From contig NC_079878.1 of NCBI RefSeq assembly GCF_029227915.1, positions 28,857,501 to 28,921,500 of the forward strand: DNA of 64,000 nucleotides, written 5' to 3'. Positions 22,930 through 36,033 of the stretch are shown piece by piece. The translations under genes and the position numbers were made by a program. Source of the stretch: Hydractinia symbiolongicarpus (lineage: Eukaryota; Cnidaria; Hydrozoa; Anthoathecata; Hydractiniidae). The notes beneath the pieces were generated by a model, which was not told the DNA's origin, did no database searches, and saw only the letters and a list, made by a program, of their open reading frames with translations. Positions within the stretch are counted from its first letter, which is position 1. Every line of letters begins with the position of its first letter.

Positions 22930-24080
22930 GTTTTCATTTTTGATGAGACGCTTAATGAAAGAAGTTTAATCGCCGGCAAACGAAAACCGGCGATTTCCCG
23001 TAAATGCCGTGCTTGGCCCGTATAGTCGAGTATATACAAAGAAAGTACCCTGTGAGTAAACTCATTTCCAGAACGATTTTTTATATTATCTTTTCACCAC
23101 TAAAACGCACGAGACTTTTAGTTTTCAAAAATGTTTTCATTTTTGATGAGACGCGGAATAAAAGAAGTTTAATCGCCGGCAAACGAAAACCCGCGATTTC
23201 CCGTTAATCCCGGTCTCGGCCCGTATAGTCAAAAGTATACAAAGAAATTACGCAGGGAGTAAACTCATTTCCAGAACGATTTTTTAAATTATCTTTTCAC
23301 CACTAAAACGCATGAGACTTGTAGTTTTCAAAAATGTTTTCATTTTTGATGAGACGCTGAATAAAAGATGTTTAATCGCCGGCAAACGAAAACCCGCGAT
23401 TTCCCGTAAATCCCGGACTCGGCCCTTATAGTCAAAAGTATACAAAGAAAGTACCCAGGGAGTAAACTTATTTTTCCCGAACGATTTTTTAAATTATCTT
23501 TTCACCACTAAAACGCACGAGACTTGTAGTTTTAGGAATGTTTTCATTTTTGATGAGACGCTTAATGAAAGAAGTTTAATCGCCGGCAAACGAAAACCCG
23601 CGATTTCCCGTAAATGCCGTGCTTGGCCCGTATAGTCGAGTATATACAAAGAAAGTACCCTGTGAGTAAACTCATTTCCAGAACGATTTTTTATATTATC
23701 TTTTCACCACTAAAACGCACGAGACTTTTAGTTTTCAAAAATGTTTTCATTTTTGATGAGACGCGGAATAAAAGAAGTTTAATCGCCGGCAAACGAAAAC
23801 CCGCGATTTCCCGTTAATCCCGGACTCGGCCCGTATAGTCAAAAGTATACAAAGAAATTACGCAGGGAGTAAACTCATTTCCAGAACGATTTTTTAAATT
23901 ATCTTCTCACCACTAAAACGCATGAGACTTGTAGTTTTCAAAAATGTTTTCATTTTTGATGAGACGCTGAATAAAAGATGTTTAATCGCCGGCAAACGAA
24001 AACCCGCGATTTCCCGTAAATCCCGGACTCGGCCCGTATAGTCAAAAGTATACAAAGAAAGTACCCAGGGAGTAAACTTA
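22930..24080 (+). repeat. Family B three-monomer tandem duplication (610-bp offset)
   Basis: Segments of about 610 bases starting near 22930 and 23540 match closely. Each runs through a CTTAATGAAAG monomer, then the GCCGTGCTTGG / GTCGAGTATATAC monomer, then an ATTACGCAGGG monomer. Small differences were seen near 23213 (CGGTCTCGG versus CGGACTCGG) and 23427 (CCCTTATAG versus CCCGTATAG). A 3-base TTT insertion sits near 23470. Confidence 0.75.
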
Positions 24081-26329
24081 TTTCCCGAACGATTTTTTAA
24101 ATTATTTTTTCACCACTAAAACGCATGAGACTTGTAGTTTTCAGGAATGTTTTCATTTTTGATGAGACGCTTAATGAAAGAAGTTTAATCGCCGGCAAAC
24201 GAAAACCCGCGATTTCCCGTAAATCCCGGACTCGGCCCGTATAGTCAAAAGTATACAAAGAAAATACGCAGGGAGTAAACTCATTTCCAGAACGATTTTT
24301 TAAATTATTTTTTCACCACTAAAACGTATGAGACTTGTAGTTTTCAAAAATGTTTTTATTTTTGATGAGACGCTGAATAAAAGAAGTTTAATCGCCGGCA
24401 AACGAAAACCCGCGATTTCCCGTAAATCCCATACTCGGCCCGTATAGTCAAAAGTATACAAAGAAAGTACCCTGCGAGTAAACTCATTTCCAGAACGATT
24501 TTTTAAATTATCTTTTCACCACTAAAACGCACGAGACTTTTAGTTTTCAAAAATGTTTTCATTTTTGATGAGACGCGGAATAAAAGAAGTTTAATCGCCG
24601 GCAAACGAAAACCCGCGATTTCCCGTTAATCCCGGACTCGGCCCGTATAGTCAAAAGTATACAAAGAAATTACGCAGGGAGTAAACTCATTTCCAGAACG
24701 ATTTTTTAAATTATCTTTTCACCACTAAAACGCATGAGACTTGTAGTTTTCAAAAATGTTTTCACTTTTGATGAGACGCTGAATAAAAGATGTTTAATCG
24801 CCGGCAAACGAAAACCCGCGATTTCCCGTAAATCCCGAACTCGGCCCGTATAGTCAAAAATATACAAAGAAAGTACCCAGGGAGTAAACTTATTTTTCCC
24901 GAACGATTTTTTAAATTATTTTTTCACCACTAAAACGCATGAGACTTGTAGTTTTCAAAAATGTTTTCATTTTTGATGAGACGCTGAATAAAAGATGTTT
25001 AATCGCCGGAAAACGAAAACCCGCGATTTCCCCTAAAACCCGGACTCGGCCCGTATAGTCAAAAGTACACAAACAAAATACTCAGGGAGTAAACTCATTT
25101 CCCGAACGATTTTTTAAATTATTTTTTCACCACTAAGACGTATGAGACTTGTAGTTTTCAGGAATGTTTTCATTTTTGATGAGACGCTTAATGAAAGAAT
25201 TTTAATCGCCGGCAAACGAAAACCCGCGATTTCCCGTAAATCCTGGACTCGGCCCGTATAGTCAAAAGTATACAAAGAAAATAGGCAGGGAGTAAACTCA
25301 TTTCCAGAACGATTTTTTAAATTATCTTTTCACTACTAAAACGCATGAGACTTGTAGTTTTCAAAAATGTTTTCATTTTTGATGAGACGCTGAATAAAAG
25401 ATGTTTAATCGCCGGAAAACGAAAATCCGCGATTTCCCCTAAAACCCGGACTCGGCCCGTATAGTCAAAAGTACACAAACAAAATACTCAGGGAGTAAAC
25501 TCATTTCCCGAACGATTTTTTAAATTATTTTTTCACCACTAAGACGTATGAGACTTGTAGTTTTCAAAAATGTTTTCATTTTTGATGAGACGCTGAATAA
25601 AAGAAGTTTAATCGCCGGCAAACGAAAACCCGCGATTTCCCGTAAATCCCATACTCGGCCCGTATAGTCAAAAGTATACAAAGAAAGTACCCTGCGAGTA
25701 AACTCATTTCCAGAACGATTTTTTAAATTATCTTTTCACCACTAAAATGCACGAGACTTGTAGTTTTTAGGAATGTTTTCATTTTTGATGAGACGCTTAA
25801 TGAAAGAAGTTTAATCGCCGGCAAACGAAAACCCGCGATTTCCCGTAAATGCCGTGCTTGGCCCGTATAGTTGAGTATATACAAAGAAAGTACTCTGTGA
25901 GTAAACTCATTTCCAGAACGATTTTTTATATTATCTTTTCACCACTAAAACGCACGAGACTTTTAGTTTTCAAAAATGTTTTCATTTTTGATGAGACGCG
26001 GAATAAAAGAAGTTTAATCGCCGGCAAACGAAAACCCGCGATTTCCCGTTAATCCCGGACTCGGCCCGTATAGTCAAAAGTATACAAACAAAGTACCCAG
26101 GGAGTAAACTTATTTCCCGAACGATTTTTTAAATTATTTTTTCACCACTAAAACGCATGAGACTTTTAGTTTTCAGGAATGTTTTCATTTTTGATGAGAC
26201 GCTTAATGAAAGAAGTTTAATCGCCGGCAAACGAAAACCCGCGATTTCCCGTAAATCCCGGACTCGGCCCGTATAGTCAAAAGTATACAAAGAAAATACG
26301 CAGGGAGTAAACTCATTTCCAGAACGATT

Positions 26330-27460
26330 TTTTAAATTATTTTTTCACCACTAAAACGTATGAGACTTGTAGTTTTCAAAAATGTTTTTATTTTTGATGA
26401 GACGCTGAATAAAAGAAGTTTAATCGCCGGCAAACGAAAACCCGCGATTTCCCGTAAATCCCATACTCGGCCCGTATAATCAAAAGTATACAAAGAAAGT
26501 ACCCTGCGAGTAAACTCATTTCCAGAACGATTTTTTAAATTATCTTTTCACCACTAAAACGCACGAGACTTTTAGTTTTCAAAAATGTTTTCATTTTTGA
26601 TGAGACGCGGAATAAAAGAAGTTTAATCGCCGGCAAACGAAAACCCGCGATTTCCCGTTAATCCCGGACTCGGCCCGTATAGTCAAAAGTATACAAAGAA
26701 ATTACGCAGGGAGTAAACTCATTTCCAGAACGATTTTTTAAATTATCTTTTCACCACTAAAACGCATGAGACTTGTAGTTTTCAAAAATGTTTTCATTTT
26801 TGATGAGACGCTGAATAAAAGATGTTTAATCGCCGGCAAACGAAAACCCGCGATTTCCCGTAAATCCCGGACTCGGCCCGTATAGTCAAAAGTATACAAA
26901 GAAAGTACCCAGGGAGTAAACTTATTTTTCCCGAACAATTTTTTAAATTATTTTTTCACCACTAAAACGCATGAGACTTGTAGTTTTCAGGAATGTTTTC
27001 ATTTTTGATGAGACGCTTAATGAAAGAAGTTTAATCGCCAGCAAACGAAAACCCGCGATTTCCCGTAAATCCTGGACTCGGCCCGTATAGTCAAAAGTAT
27101 ACAAAGAAAATACGCAGGGAGTAAACTCATTTCCAGAACGATTTTTTAAATTATCTTTTCACCACTAAAACGCATGAGACTTGTAGTTTTCAAAAATGTT
27201 TTCATTTTTGATGAGACGCTGAATAAAAGATGTTTAATCGCCGGAAAACGAAAACCCGCGATTTCCCCTAAAACCCGGACTCGGCCCGTATAGTCAAAAG
27301 TACACAAACAAAATACTCAGGGAGTAAACTCATTTCCCGAACGATTTTTTAAATTATTTTTTCACCACTAAAACGTATGAGACTTGTAGTTTTCAAAAAT
27401 GTTTTCATTTTTGATGAGACGCTGAATAAAAGAAGTTTAATCGCCGGCAAACGAAAACCC
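26330..27460 (+). repeat. Family B segment repeated 3250 bp downstream, copy 1
   Basis: About 1.1 kb matches 29580-30710 at a constant offset of 3250 (16 monomers). Anchors are TGTTTTTATTTTTG near 26383, CTTATTTTTC at 26921, TCCTGGACTCGG near 27070 and the TACACAAACA stretch at 27301. Part of the same block also occurs about 2030 bases upstream, around 24300-25080. Confidence 0.75.
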
Positions 27461-29100
27461 GCGATTTCCCGTAAATCCCATACTCGGCCCGTATAGTCAA
27501 AAGTATACAAAGAAAGTACCCTGCGAGTAAACTCATTTCCAGAACGATTTTTTAAATTATCTTTTCACAACTAAAACGCACGAGACTTGTAGTTTTTAGG
27601 AATGTTTTCATTTTTGATGAGACGCTTAATGAAAGAAGTTTAATCACCGGCAAACGAAAACCCGCGATTTCCCGTAAATGCCGTGCTTGGCCCGTATAGT
27701 CGAGTATATACAAAGAAAGTACCCTGTGAGTAAACTCATTTCCAGAACGATTTTTTAAATTATCTTTTCACCACTAAAACGCACGAGACTTTTAGTTTTC
27801 AAAAATGTTTTCATTTTTGATGAGACGTGGAATAAAAGAAGTTTAATCGCCGGCAAACGAAAACCCGCGATTTCCCGTTAATCCCGGACTCGGCCCGTAT
27901 AGTCAAAAGTATACAAAGAAATTACGCAGGGAGTAAACTCATTTCCAGAACGATTTTTTAAATTATCTTTTCACCACTAAAACGCATGAGACTTTTAGTT
28001 TTCAAAATAGTTTTCATTTTTGATGAGACGCTGAATAAAAGATGTTTAATCGCCGGCAAACGAAAACCCGCGATTTCCCGTAAATCCTGGACTCGGCCCG
28101 TATAGTCAAAAGTATACAAAGAAAATACGCAGGGAGTAAACTTATTTCCCGAACGATTTTTTAAATTATTTTTTCACCACTAAAACGCGTGAGACTTGTA
28201 GTTTTCAAAAATGTTTTCATTTTTGATGAGACGCTTAATGAAAGAAGTTTAATCGCCGGCAAACGAAAACCCGCGATTTCCCCTAAAACCCGGACTCGGC
28301 CTGTATAGTCAAAAGTACACAAACAAAATACTCAGGGAGTAAACTCATTTCCCGAACGATTTTTTAAATTATTTTTTCACCACTAAAACGTATGAGACTT
28401 GTAGTTTTCAAAAATGTTTTCATTTTTGATGAGACGCTGAATAAAAGAAGTTTAATCGCCGGCAAACGAAAACCCGCGATTTCCCGTAAATCCCATACTC
28501 GGCCCGTTTAGTCAAAAGTATACAAAGAAAGTACCCTGCGAGTAAACTCATTTCCAGAACGATTTTTTAAATTATCTTTTCACAACTAAAACGCACGAGA
28601 CTTGTAGTTTTTAGGAATGTTTTCATTTTTGATGAGACGCTTAATGAAAGAAGTTTAATCACCGGCAAACGAAAACCCGCGATTTCCCGTAAATGCCGTG
28701 CTTGGCCCGTATAGTCGAGTATATACAAAGAAAGTACCCTGTGAGTAAACTCATTTCCAGAACGATTTTTTAAATTATCTTTTCACCACTAAAACGCACG
28801 AGACTTTTAGTTTTCAAAAATGTTTTCATTTTTGATGAGACGTGGAATAAAAGAAGTTTAATCGCCGGCAAACGAAAACCCGCGATTTCCCGTTAATCCC
28901 GGACTCGGCCCGTATAGTCAAAAGTATACAAAGAAATTACGCAGGGAGTAAACTCATTTCCAGAACGATTTTTTAAATTATCTTTTCACCACTAAAACGC
29001 ATGAGACTTTTAGTTTTCAAAATAGTTTTCATTTTTGATGAGACGCTGAATAAAAGATGTTTAATCGCCGGCAAACGAAAACCCGCGATTTCCCGTAAAT
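27250..29100 (+). repeat. Family B five-monomer duplication (1015-bp offset)
   Basis: Blocks starting near 27250 and 28265 are alike over about 835 bases at an offset of exactly 1015. Shared rare variants are CCCCTAAAACCC, TACACAAACAAAATACTC, CTTTTCACAACTAAAACG, GACGTGGAATAAAAG and TTCAAAATAGTTTTC. Similarity fades after about 28085 and 29100, where the copies switch to different downstream subtypes. Confidence 0.8.
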
Positions 29101-29579
29101 CCCGGACTCGGCCCGTATAGTCAAAAGTATACAAAGAAAGTACCCAGGGAGTAAACTTATTTCCCGAACGATTTTTTAAATTATCTTTTCACCACTAAAA
29201 CGCATGAGACTTGTAGTTTTCAAAAATGTTTTCATTTTTGATGAGACGCTGAATAAAAGATGTTTAATCGCCGGAAAACGAAAACCCGCGATTTCCCGTA
29301 AATCCCGGACTCGGCCTGTATAGTCAAAAGTATACAAAGAAAATACGCAGGGAGTAAACTCATTTCCAGAACGATTTTTTAAATTATCTTTTCACCACTA
29401 AAACGCATGAGACTTGTAGTTTTCAAAAATGTTTTCATTTTTGATGAGACGCTGAATAAAAGATGTTTAATCGCCGGAAAACGAAAACCCGCAATTTCCC
29501 CTAAATCCCCGACCCGGCCCGTATAGTCAAAAGTACACAAAGAAAATACTCAGGGAGTAAACTCATTTCCCGAACGATT

Positions 29580-30710
29580 TTTTAAATTATTTTTTCACCA
29601 CTAAAACGTATGAGACTTGTAGTTTTCAAAAATGTTTTTATTTTTGATGAGACGCTGAATAAAAGAAGTTTAATCGCCGGCAAACGAAAACCCGCGATTT
29701 CCCGTAAATCCCATACTCGGCCCGTATAGTCAAAAGTATACAAAGAAAGTACCCTGCGAGTAAACTCATTTCCAGAACGATTTTTTAGATTATCTTTTCA
29801 CCACTAAAACGCACGAGACTTTTAGTTTTCAAAAATGTTTTCATTTTTGATGAGACGCGGAATAAAAGAAGTTTAATCGCCGGCAAACGAAAACCCGCGA
29901 TTTCCCGTTAATCCCGGACTCGGCCCGTATAGTCAAAAGTATACAAAGAAATTACGCAGGGAGTAAACTCATTTCCAGAACGATTTTTTAAATTATCTTT
30001 TCACCACTAAAACGCATGAGACTTGTAGTTTTCAAAAATGTTTTCATTTTTGATGAGACGCTGAATAAAAGATGTTTAATCGCCGGCAAACGAAAACCCG
30101 CGATTTCCCGTAAATCCCGGACTCGGCCCGTATAGTCAAAAGTATACAAAGAAAGTACCCAGGGAGTAAACTTATTTTTCCCGAACGATTTTTTAAATTA
30201 TTTTTTCACCACTAAAACGCATGAGACTTGTAGTTTTCAGGAATGTTTTCATTTTTGATGAGACGCTTAATGAAAGAAGTTTAATCGCCGGCAAACGAAA
30301 ACCCGCGATTTCCCGTAAATCCTGGACTCGGCCCGTATAGTCAAAAGTATACAAAGAAAATACGCAGGGAGTAAACTCATTTCCAGAACGATTTTTTAAA
30401 TTATCTTTTCACCACTAAAACGCATGAGACTTGTAGTTTTCAAAAATGTTTTCATTTTTGATGAGACGCTGAATAAAAGATGTTTAATCGCCGGAAAACG
30501 AAAACCCGCGATTTCCCCTAAAACCCGGACTCGGCCCGTATAGTCAAAAGTACACAAACAAAATACTCAGGGAGTAAACTCATTTCCCGAACGATTTTTT
30601 AAATTATTTTTTCACCACTAAAACGTATGAGACTTGTAGTTTTCAAAAATGTTTTCATTTTTGATGAGACGCTGAATAAAAGAAGTTTAATCGCCGGCAA
30701 ACGAAAACCC
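29580..30710 (+). repeat. Family B segment repeated at 3250 bp, copy 2
   Basis: Partner of 26330-27460, with anchors at about 29633, 30171, 30320 and 30551. Similarity ends near 30712, where this copy continues with the GCGAATTCCCG / AATATCCAGGG subtype. The other continues with CCCATACTCGG / CCCTGCGAG. Confidence 0.75.
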
Positions 30711-30873
30711 GCGAATTCCCGTAAATTCCAAACTCGGCCCGTATAGTCAAAAGTATACAAAGAAAATATCCAGGGAGTAAACTCATTTCCAGAACGATTT
30801 CTTAAACTATCTCTTCACCACTAAAACGCATGAGACTTGTAGTTTTTAAAAATGTTTTCATTTTTGATGACAC

Positions 30874-31690
30874 GCTGACTAAAAGATGTTTAATCGCCGG
30901 CAAACGAAAACCCGGCGATTTCCCGTAAATCCCGGACTCGGCCCGTATAGTCAAAAGTATACAAAGAAAATACCCAGAGAGTACACACATTTCCCGAACG
31001 ATTTTTTAAATTATTTTTTCACCACTAAAACGCATGAGACTTGTAGTTTTCAGGAATGTTTTCATTTTTGATGAGACGCTTAATGAAAGAAGTTTAATCG
31101 CCGGCAAACGAAAACCCGCGATTTCCCGTAAATGCCGTGCTTGGCCCGCATAGTCGAGTATATACAAAGAAAGTACCCTGTGAGTAAACTCATTTCCAGA
31201 ACGATTTTTTAAATTATCTTTTCACCACTAAAACGCACGAGACTTTTAGTTTTCAAAAATGTTTTCATTTTTGATGAGACGCTGACTAAAAGATGTTTAA
31301 TCGCCGGCAAACGAAAACCCGGCGATTTCCCGTAAATCCCGGACTCGGCCCGTATAGTCAAAAGTATACAAAGAAAATACCCAGAGAGTAAACACATTTC
31401 CCGAACGATTTTTTAAATTATTTTTTCACCACTAAAACGCATGAGACTTGTAGTTTTCAGGAATGTTTTCATTTTTGATGAGACGCTTAATGAAAGAAGT
31501 TTAATCGCCGGCAAACGAAAACCCGCGATTTCCCGTAAATGCCGTGCTTGGCCCGCATAGTCGAGTATATACAAAGAAAGTACCCTGTGAGTAAACTCAT
31601 TTCCAGAACGATTTTTTAAATTATCTTTTCACCACTAAAACGCACGAGACTTTTAGTTTTCAAAAATGTTTTCATTTTTGATGAGACGCG
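30874..31690 (+). repeat. Family B two-monomer duplication (407-bp offset)
   Basis: GCTGACTAAAAGATG followed by ACCCGGCGATTTCCCG occurs at 30874 and 31281. GCCGTGCTTGGCCCGCATAG occurs at 31134 and 31541. The constant offset of 407 (two monomers plus one base) and the rare CCGCATAGTCGAG variant in both copies show a local dimer duplication. The left copy is preceded by GATGACACGCTG and the right copy by GATGAGACGCTG. Confidence 0.75.
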
Positions 31691-32812
31691 GAATAAAAGA
31701 AGTTTAATCGCCGGCAAACCAAAACCCGCGATTTCCCGTTAATCCCGGACTCGGCCCGTATAGTCAAAAGTATACAAAGAAATTACGCAGGGAGTAAACT
31801 CATTTCCAGAACGATTTTTTAAATTATCTTTTGACCACTAAAACGCATGAGACTTGTAGTTTTCAAAAATGTTTTCATTTTTGATGAGACGCTGAATAAA
31901 AGATGTTTAATCGCCGGCAAACGAAAACCCGCGATTTCCCGTAAATCCCGGACTCGGCCCGTACAGTCAAAAGTATACAAAGAAAGTACCCAGGGAGTAA
32001 ACTTATTTCCCGAACGATTTTTTAAATTATTTTTTCACCACTAAAACGCATGAGACTTGTAGTTTTCAGGAATGTTTTCATTTTTGATGAGACGCTTAAT
32101 GAAAGAAGTTTAATCGCCGGCAAACGAAAACCCGCGATTTCCCGTAAATCCCGGACTCGGCCCGTATAGTCAAAAGTATACAAAGAAAATACGCAGGGAG
32201 TAAACTCATTTCCAGAACGATTTTTTAAATTATCTTTTCACCACTAAAACGCACGAGACTTTTAGTTTTCAAAAATGTTTTCATTTTTGATGAGACGCGG
32301 AATAAACGAAGTTTAATCGCCGGCAAACGAAAACCCGCGATTTCCCGTTAATCCCGGACTCGGCCCGTATAGTCAAAAGTATACAAAGAAATTACGCAGG
32401 GAGTAAACTCATTTCCAGAACGATTTTTTAAATTATCTTTTCACCACTAAAACGCATGAGACTTGTAGTTTTCAAAAATGTTTTCATTTTTGATGAGACG
32501 CTGAATAAAAGATGTTTAATCGCCGGCAAACGAAAACCCGCGATTTCCCGTAAATCCCGGACTCGGCCCGTACAGTCAAAAGTATACAAAGAAAGTACCC
32601 AGGGAGTAAACTTATTTCCCGAACGATTTTTTAAATTATTTTTTCACCACTAAAACGCATGAGACTTGTAGTTTTCAGGAATGTTTTCATTTTTGATGAG
32701 ACGCTTAATGAAAGAAGTTTAATCGCCGGCAAACGAAAACCCGCGATTTCCCGTAAATCCCGGACTCGGCCCGTATAGTCAAAAGTATACAAAGAAAATA
32801 CGCAGGGAGTAA
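31595..32812 (+). repeat. Family B three-monomer tandem duplication (609 bp)
   Basis: Copies at about 31595-32203 and 32204-32812 share the rare CCCGTACAGTCAAAAG variant (31961 and 32570, offset 609). Both hold a GCGGAATAAA unit, an ATTACGCAGGG unit with GATGTTTAATCG, and a CTTAATGAAAG unit. The right copy has AATAAACGAAG where the left has AATAAAAGAAG. The left copy has CTTTTGACCACT where the right has CTTTTCACCACT. Confidence 0.8.
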
Positions 32813-35800
32813 ACTCATTTCCAGAACGATTTTTTAAATTATCTTTTCACCACTAAAACGCATGAGACTTGTAGTTTTCAAAAATGTTTTCATTTTTGAT
32901 GAGACGCTGAATAAAAGATGTTTATTCGCCGGAAAACGAAAACCCGCGATTTCCCCTAAATCCCGGACCCGGCCCGTATAGTCAAAAGTACACAAAGAAA
33001 ATACTCAGGGAGTAAACTCATTTCCCGAACGATCTTTTAAATTATTTTTTCACCACTAAAACGTATGAGACTTGTAGTTTTCAAAAATGTTTTTATTTTT
33101 GATGAGACGCTGAATAAAAGAAGTTTAATCGCCGGCAAACGAAAACCCGCGATTTCCCGTAAATCCCATACTCGGCCCGTATAGTCAAAAGTATACAAAG
33201 AAAGTACCCTGCGAGTAAACTCATTTCCAAAACGATTTTTTAAATTATCTTTTCACCACTAAAACGCACGAGACTTTTAGTTTTCAAATATGTTTTCATT
33301 TTTGATGAGACGCGGAATAAAAGAAGTTTAATCGCCGGCAAACGAAAACCCGCGATTTCCCGTTAATCCCGGACTCGGCCCGTATAGTCAAAAGTATACA
33401 AAGAAATTACGCAGGGAGTAAACTCATTTCCAGAACGATTTTTTAAATTATCTTTTCACCACTTAAACGCATGAGACTTGTAGTTTTCAAAAATGTTTTC
33501 ATTTTTGATGAGACGCTGAATAAAAGATGTTTAATCGCCGGCAAACGAAAACCCGCGATTTCCCGTAAATCCCGGACTCGGCCCGTATAGTCAAAAGTAT
33601 ACAAAGAAAGTACCCAGGGAGTAAACTTATTTTTTCCGAACGATTTTTTAAATTATTTTTTCATCACTAAAACGCATGAGACTTGTAGTTTTCAGGAATG
33701 TTTTCATTTTTGATGAGACGCTTAATGAAAGAAGTTTAATCGCCGGCAAACGAAAACCCGCGATTTCCCGTAAATCCCGGACTCGGCCCGTATAGTCAAA
33801 AGTATACAAAGAAAATACGCAGGGAGTAAACTCATTTCCAGAACGATTTTTTAAATTATCTTTTCACCACTAAAACGCATGAGACTTGTAGTTTTCAAAA
33901 ATGTTTTCATTTTTGATGAGACGCTGAATAAAAGATGTTTAATCGCCGGAAAACGAAAATCCGCGATTTCCCCTAAATCCGGACTCGGCCCGTATAGTCA
34001 AAAGTACACAAACAAAATACTCAGGGAGTAAACTCATTTCCCGAACGATTTTTTAAATTATTTTTTCACCACTAAAACGTATGAGACTTGTAGTTTTCAA
34101 AAATGATTTTATTTTTGATGAGACGCTGAATAAAAGAAGTTTAATCGCCGGCAAACGAAAACCCGCGATTTCCCGTAAATCCCATACTCGGCCCGTATAG
34201 TCAAAAGTATACAAAGAAAGTACCCTGCGAGTAAACTCATTTCCAGAACGATTTTTTAAATTATCTTTTCGCCACTAAAACGCACGAGACTTGTAGTTTT
34301 TAAAAATGTTTTCATTTTTGATGAGACGCTGAATAAAAGAAGTTTAATCGCCGGCAAACGAAAACCCGCGAATTCCCGTAAATCCCAAACTCGGCCCGTA
34401 TAGTCAAAAGTATACAAAGAAAATATCCAGGGAGTAAACTCATTTCCAGAACGATTTTTTAAACTATCTTTTCACCACTAAAACGCATGAGACTTGTAGT
34501 TTTCAAAAATGTTTTCATTTTTGATGAGACGCTGAATAAAAGATGTTTAATCGCCGGCAAACGAAAACGCGCGATTTCCCGTAAATGCCGTGCTTGGCCC
34601 GTATAGTCGAGTATATACAAAGAAAGTACCCTGTGAGTAAACTCATTTCCAGAACGATTTTTTAAATTATTTTTTCACCACTAAAACGCATGAGACTTGT
34701 AGTTTTCAGGAATGTTTTCATTTTTGATGAGACGCTTAATGAAAGAAGTTTAATCGCCGGCAAACGAAAACGCGCGATTTCCCGTAAATGCCGTGCTTGG
34801 CCCGTATAGTCGAGTATATACAAAGAAAGTACCCTGTGAGTAAACTCATTTCCAGAACGATTTTTTAAATTATCTTTTCACCACTAAAACGCACGAGACT
34901 TTTAGTTTTCAAAAATGTTTTCATTTTTGATGAGACGCGGAATAAAAGAAGTTTAATCGCCGGCAAACGAAAACCCGCGATTTCCCGTTAATCCCGGACT
35001 CGGCCCGTATAGTCAAAAGTATACAAAGAAAGTACCCTGCGAGTAAACTCATTTCCAGAACGATTTTTTAAATTATCTTTTCACCACTAAAACACACGAG
35101 ACTTGTAGTTTTCAAAAATGTTTTCATTTTTGATGAGACGCGGAATAAAAGAAGTTTAATCACCGGCAAACGAAAACCCGCGAATTCCCGTAAATCCCAA
35201 ACTCGGCCCGTATTGTCAAAAGTATGCAAAGAAAATACCCAGGGAGTAAACTCATTTCCAGAACGATTTTTTAAATTATCTTTTCACCACTAAAACGCAT
35301 GAGACTTGTAGTTTTCAAAAATGTTTTCATTTTTGATGAGACGCTGAATAAAAGATGTTTAATCGCCGGCAAACGAAAACCCGCGATTTCATGTAAATCC
35401 TGGACTCGGCCCGTATAGTCAAAAGTATACAAAGAACGTACCCAGGGAGTAAACTCATTTCCCGAACGATTTTTTTAAATTATCTTTTCACCACTAAAAC
35501 GCATGAGACTTGTAGTTTTCAAAAATGTTTTCATTTTTGATGAGACGCTGAATAAAAGATGTTTAATCGCCGGCAAACGAAAACCCGCGATTTCATGTAA
35601 ATCCTGGACTCGGCCCGTATAGTCAAAAGTATACAAAGAACGTACCCAGGGAGTAAACTCATTTCCCGAACGATTTTTTAAATTATTTTTTCACCACTAA
35701 AACGCATGAGACTTGCAGTTTTCAAAAATGTTTTCATTTTTGATGAGACGCTGAATAAAAGATGTTTAATCGCCGGCAAACGAAAACCCGCGATTTCCCG

Positions 35801-36019
35801 TAAATCCCGGACTCGGCCCGTATAGTCAAAAGTATACAAAGAAAGTACCCAGGGAGTAAACTCATTTCCCGAACGATTTTTTAAATTATTTTTTCACCAC
35901 TAAAACGCATGAGACTTGTAGTTTTCAGGAATGTTTTCATTTTTGATGAGACGCTTAATGAAAGAAGTTTAATCGCCGGCAAACGAAAACCCGCGATTTC
36001 CCGTAAATACCGGGCTTGG

Positions 36020-36033
36020 CCCGTATAGTCGAA
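36020..36033 (-). other. CENP-B-box-like near-match in family B (example copy)
   Basis: On the minus strand the sequence reads TTCGACTATACGGG. The known CENP-B core is TTCG, four bases, A, two bases, CGGG. Here only three bases separate TTCG from A, so the match is one base short. The element is present wherever GTCGAATG occurs, which is common in the right domain. It is not a valid box by the usual rule. Confidence 0.35.

Larger units (their letters stand above)
20799..34990 (+). repeat. Family B left domain
   Basis: Diagnostic variants of this part are ATTACGCAGGGAG, AATACTCAGGGAG, CGCACGAGAC, CGTATGAGAC, GACGCGGAATAAAAG and GTCGAGTATATAC. These are absent or rare to the right (one GTCGAGTATATAC reappears near 45350). 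Monomers often use TTATCTTTTCACC. The domain is built from shuffled multi-monomer blocks rather than one uniform higher-order unit. The right limit is approximate. Confidence 0.75.

Noticed and set aside
23004-26052. Three nearly identical 67-residue plus-strand frames starting MPCLARIVEY (23004, 23614, 25849).
   Set aside because: They are the same stretch of family B subtype monomers at multiples of the satellite period. There is no promoter, no codon-position bias and no homology I recognise, and the frame is lost in other subtypes.
36020-36033. A genuine CENP-B box.
   Set aside because: The spacing between TTCG and the conserved A is three bases instead of four, so I list it only as a near-match.
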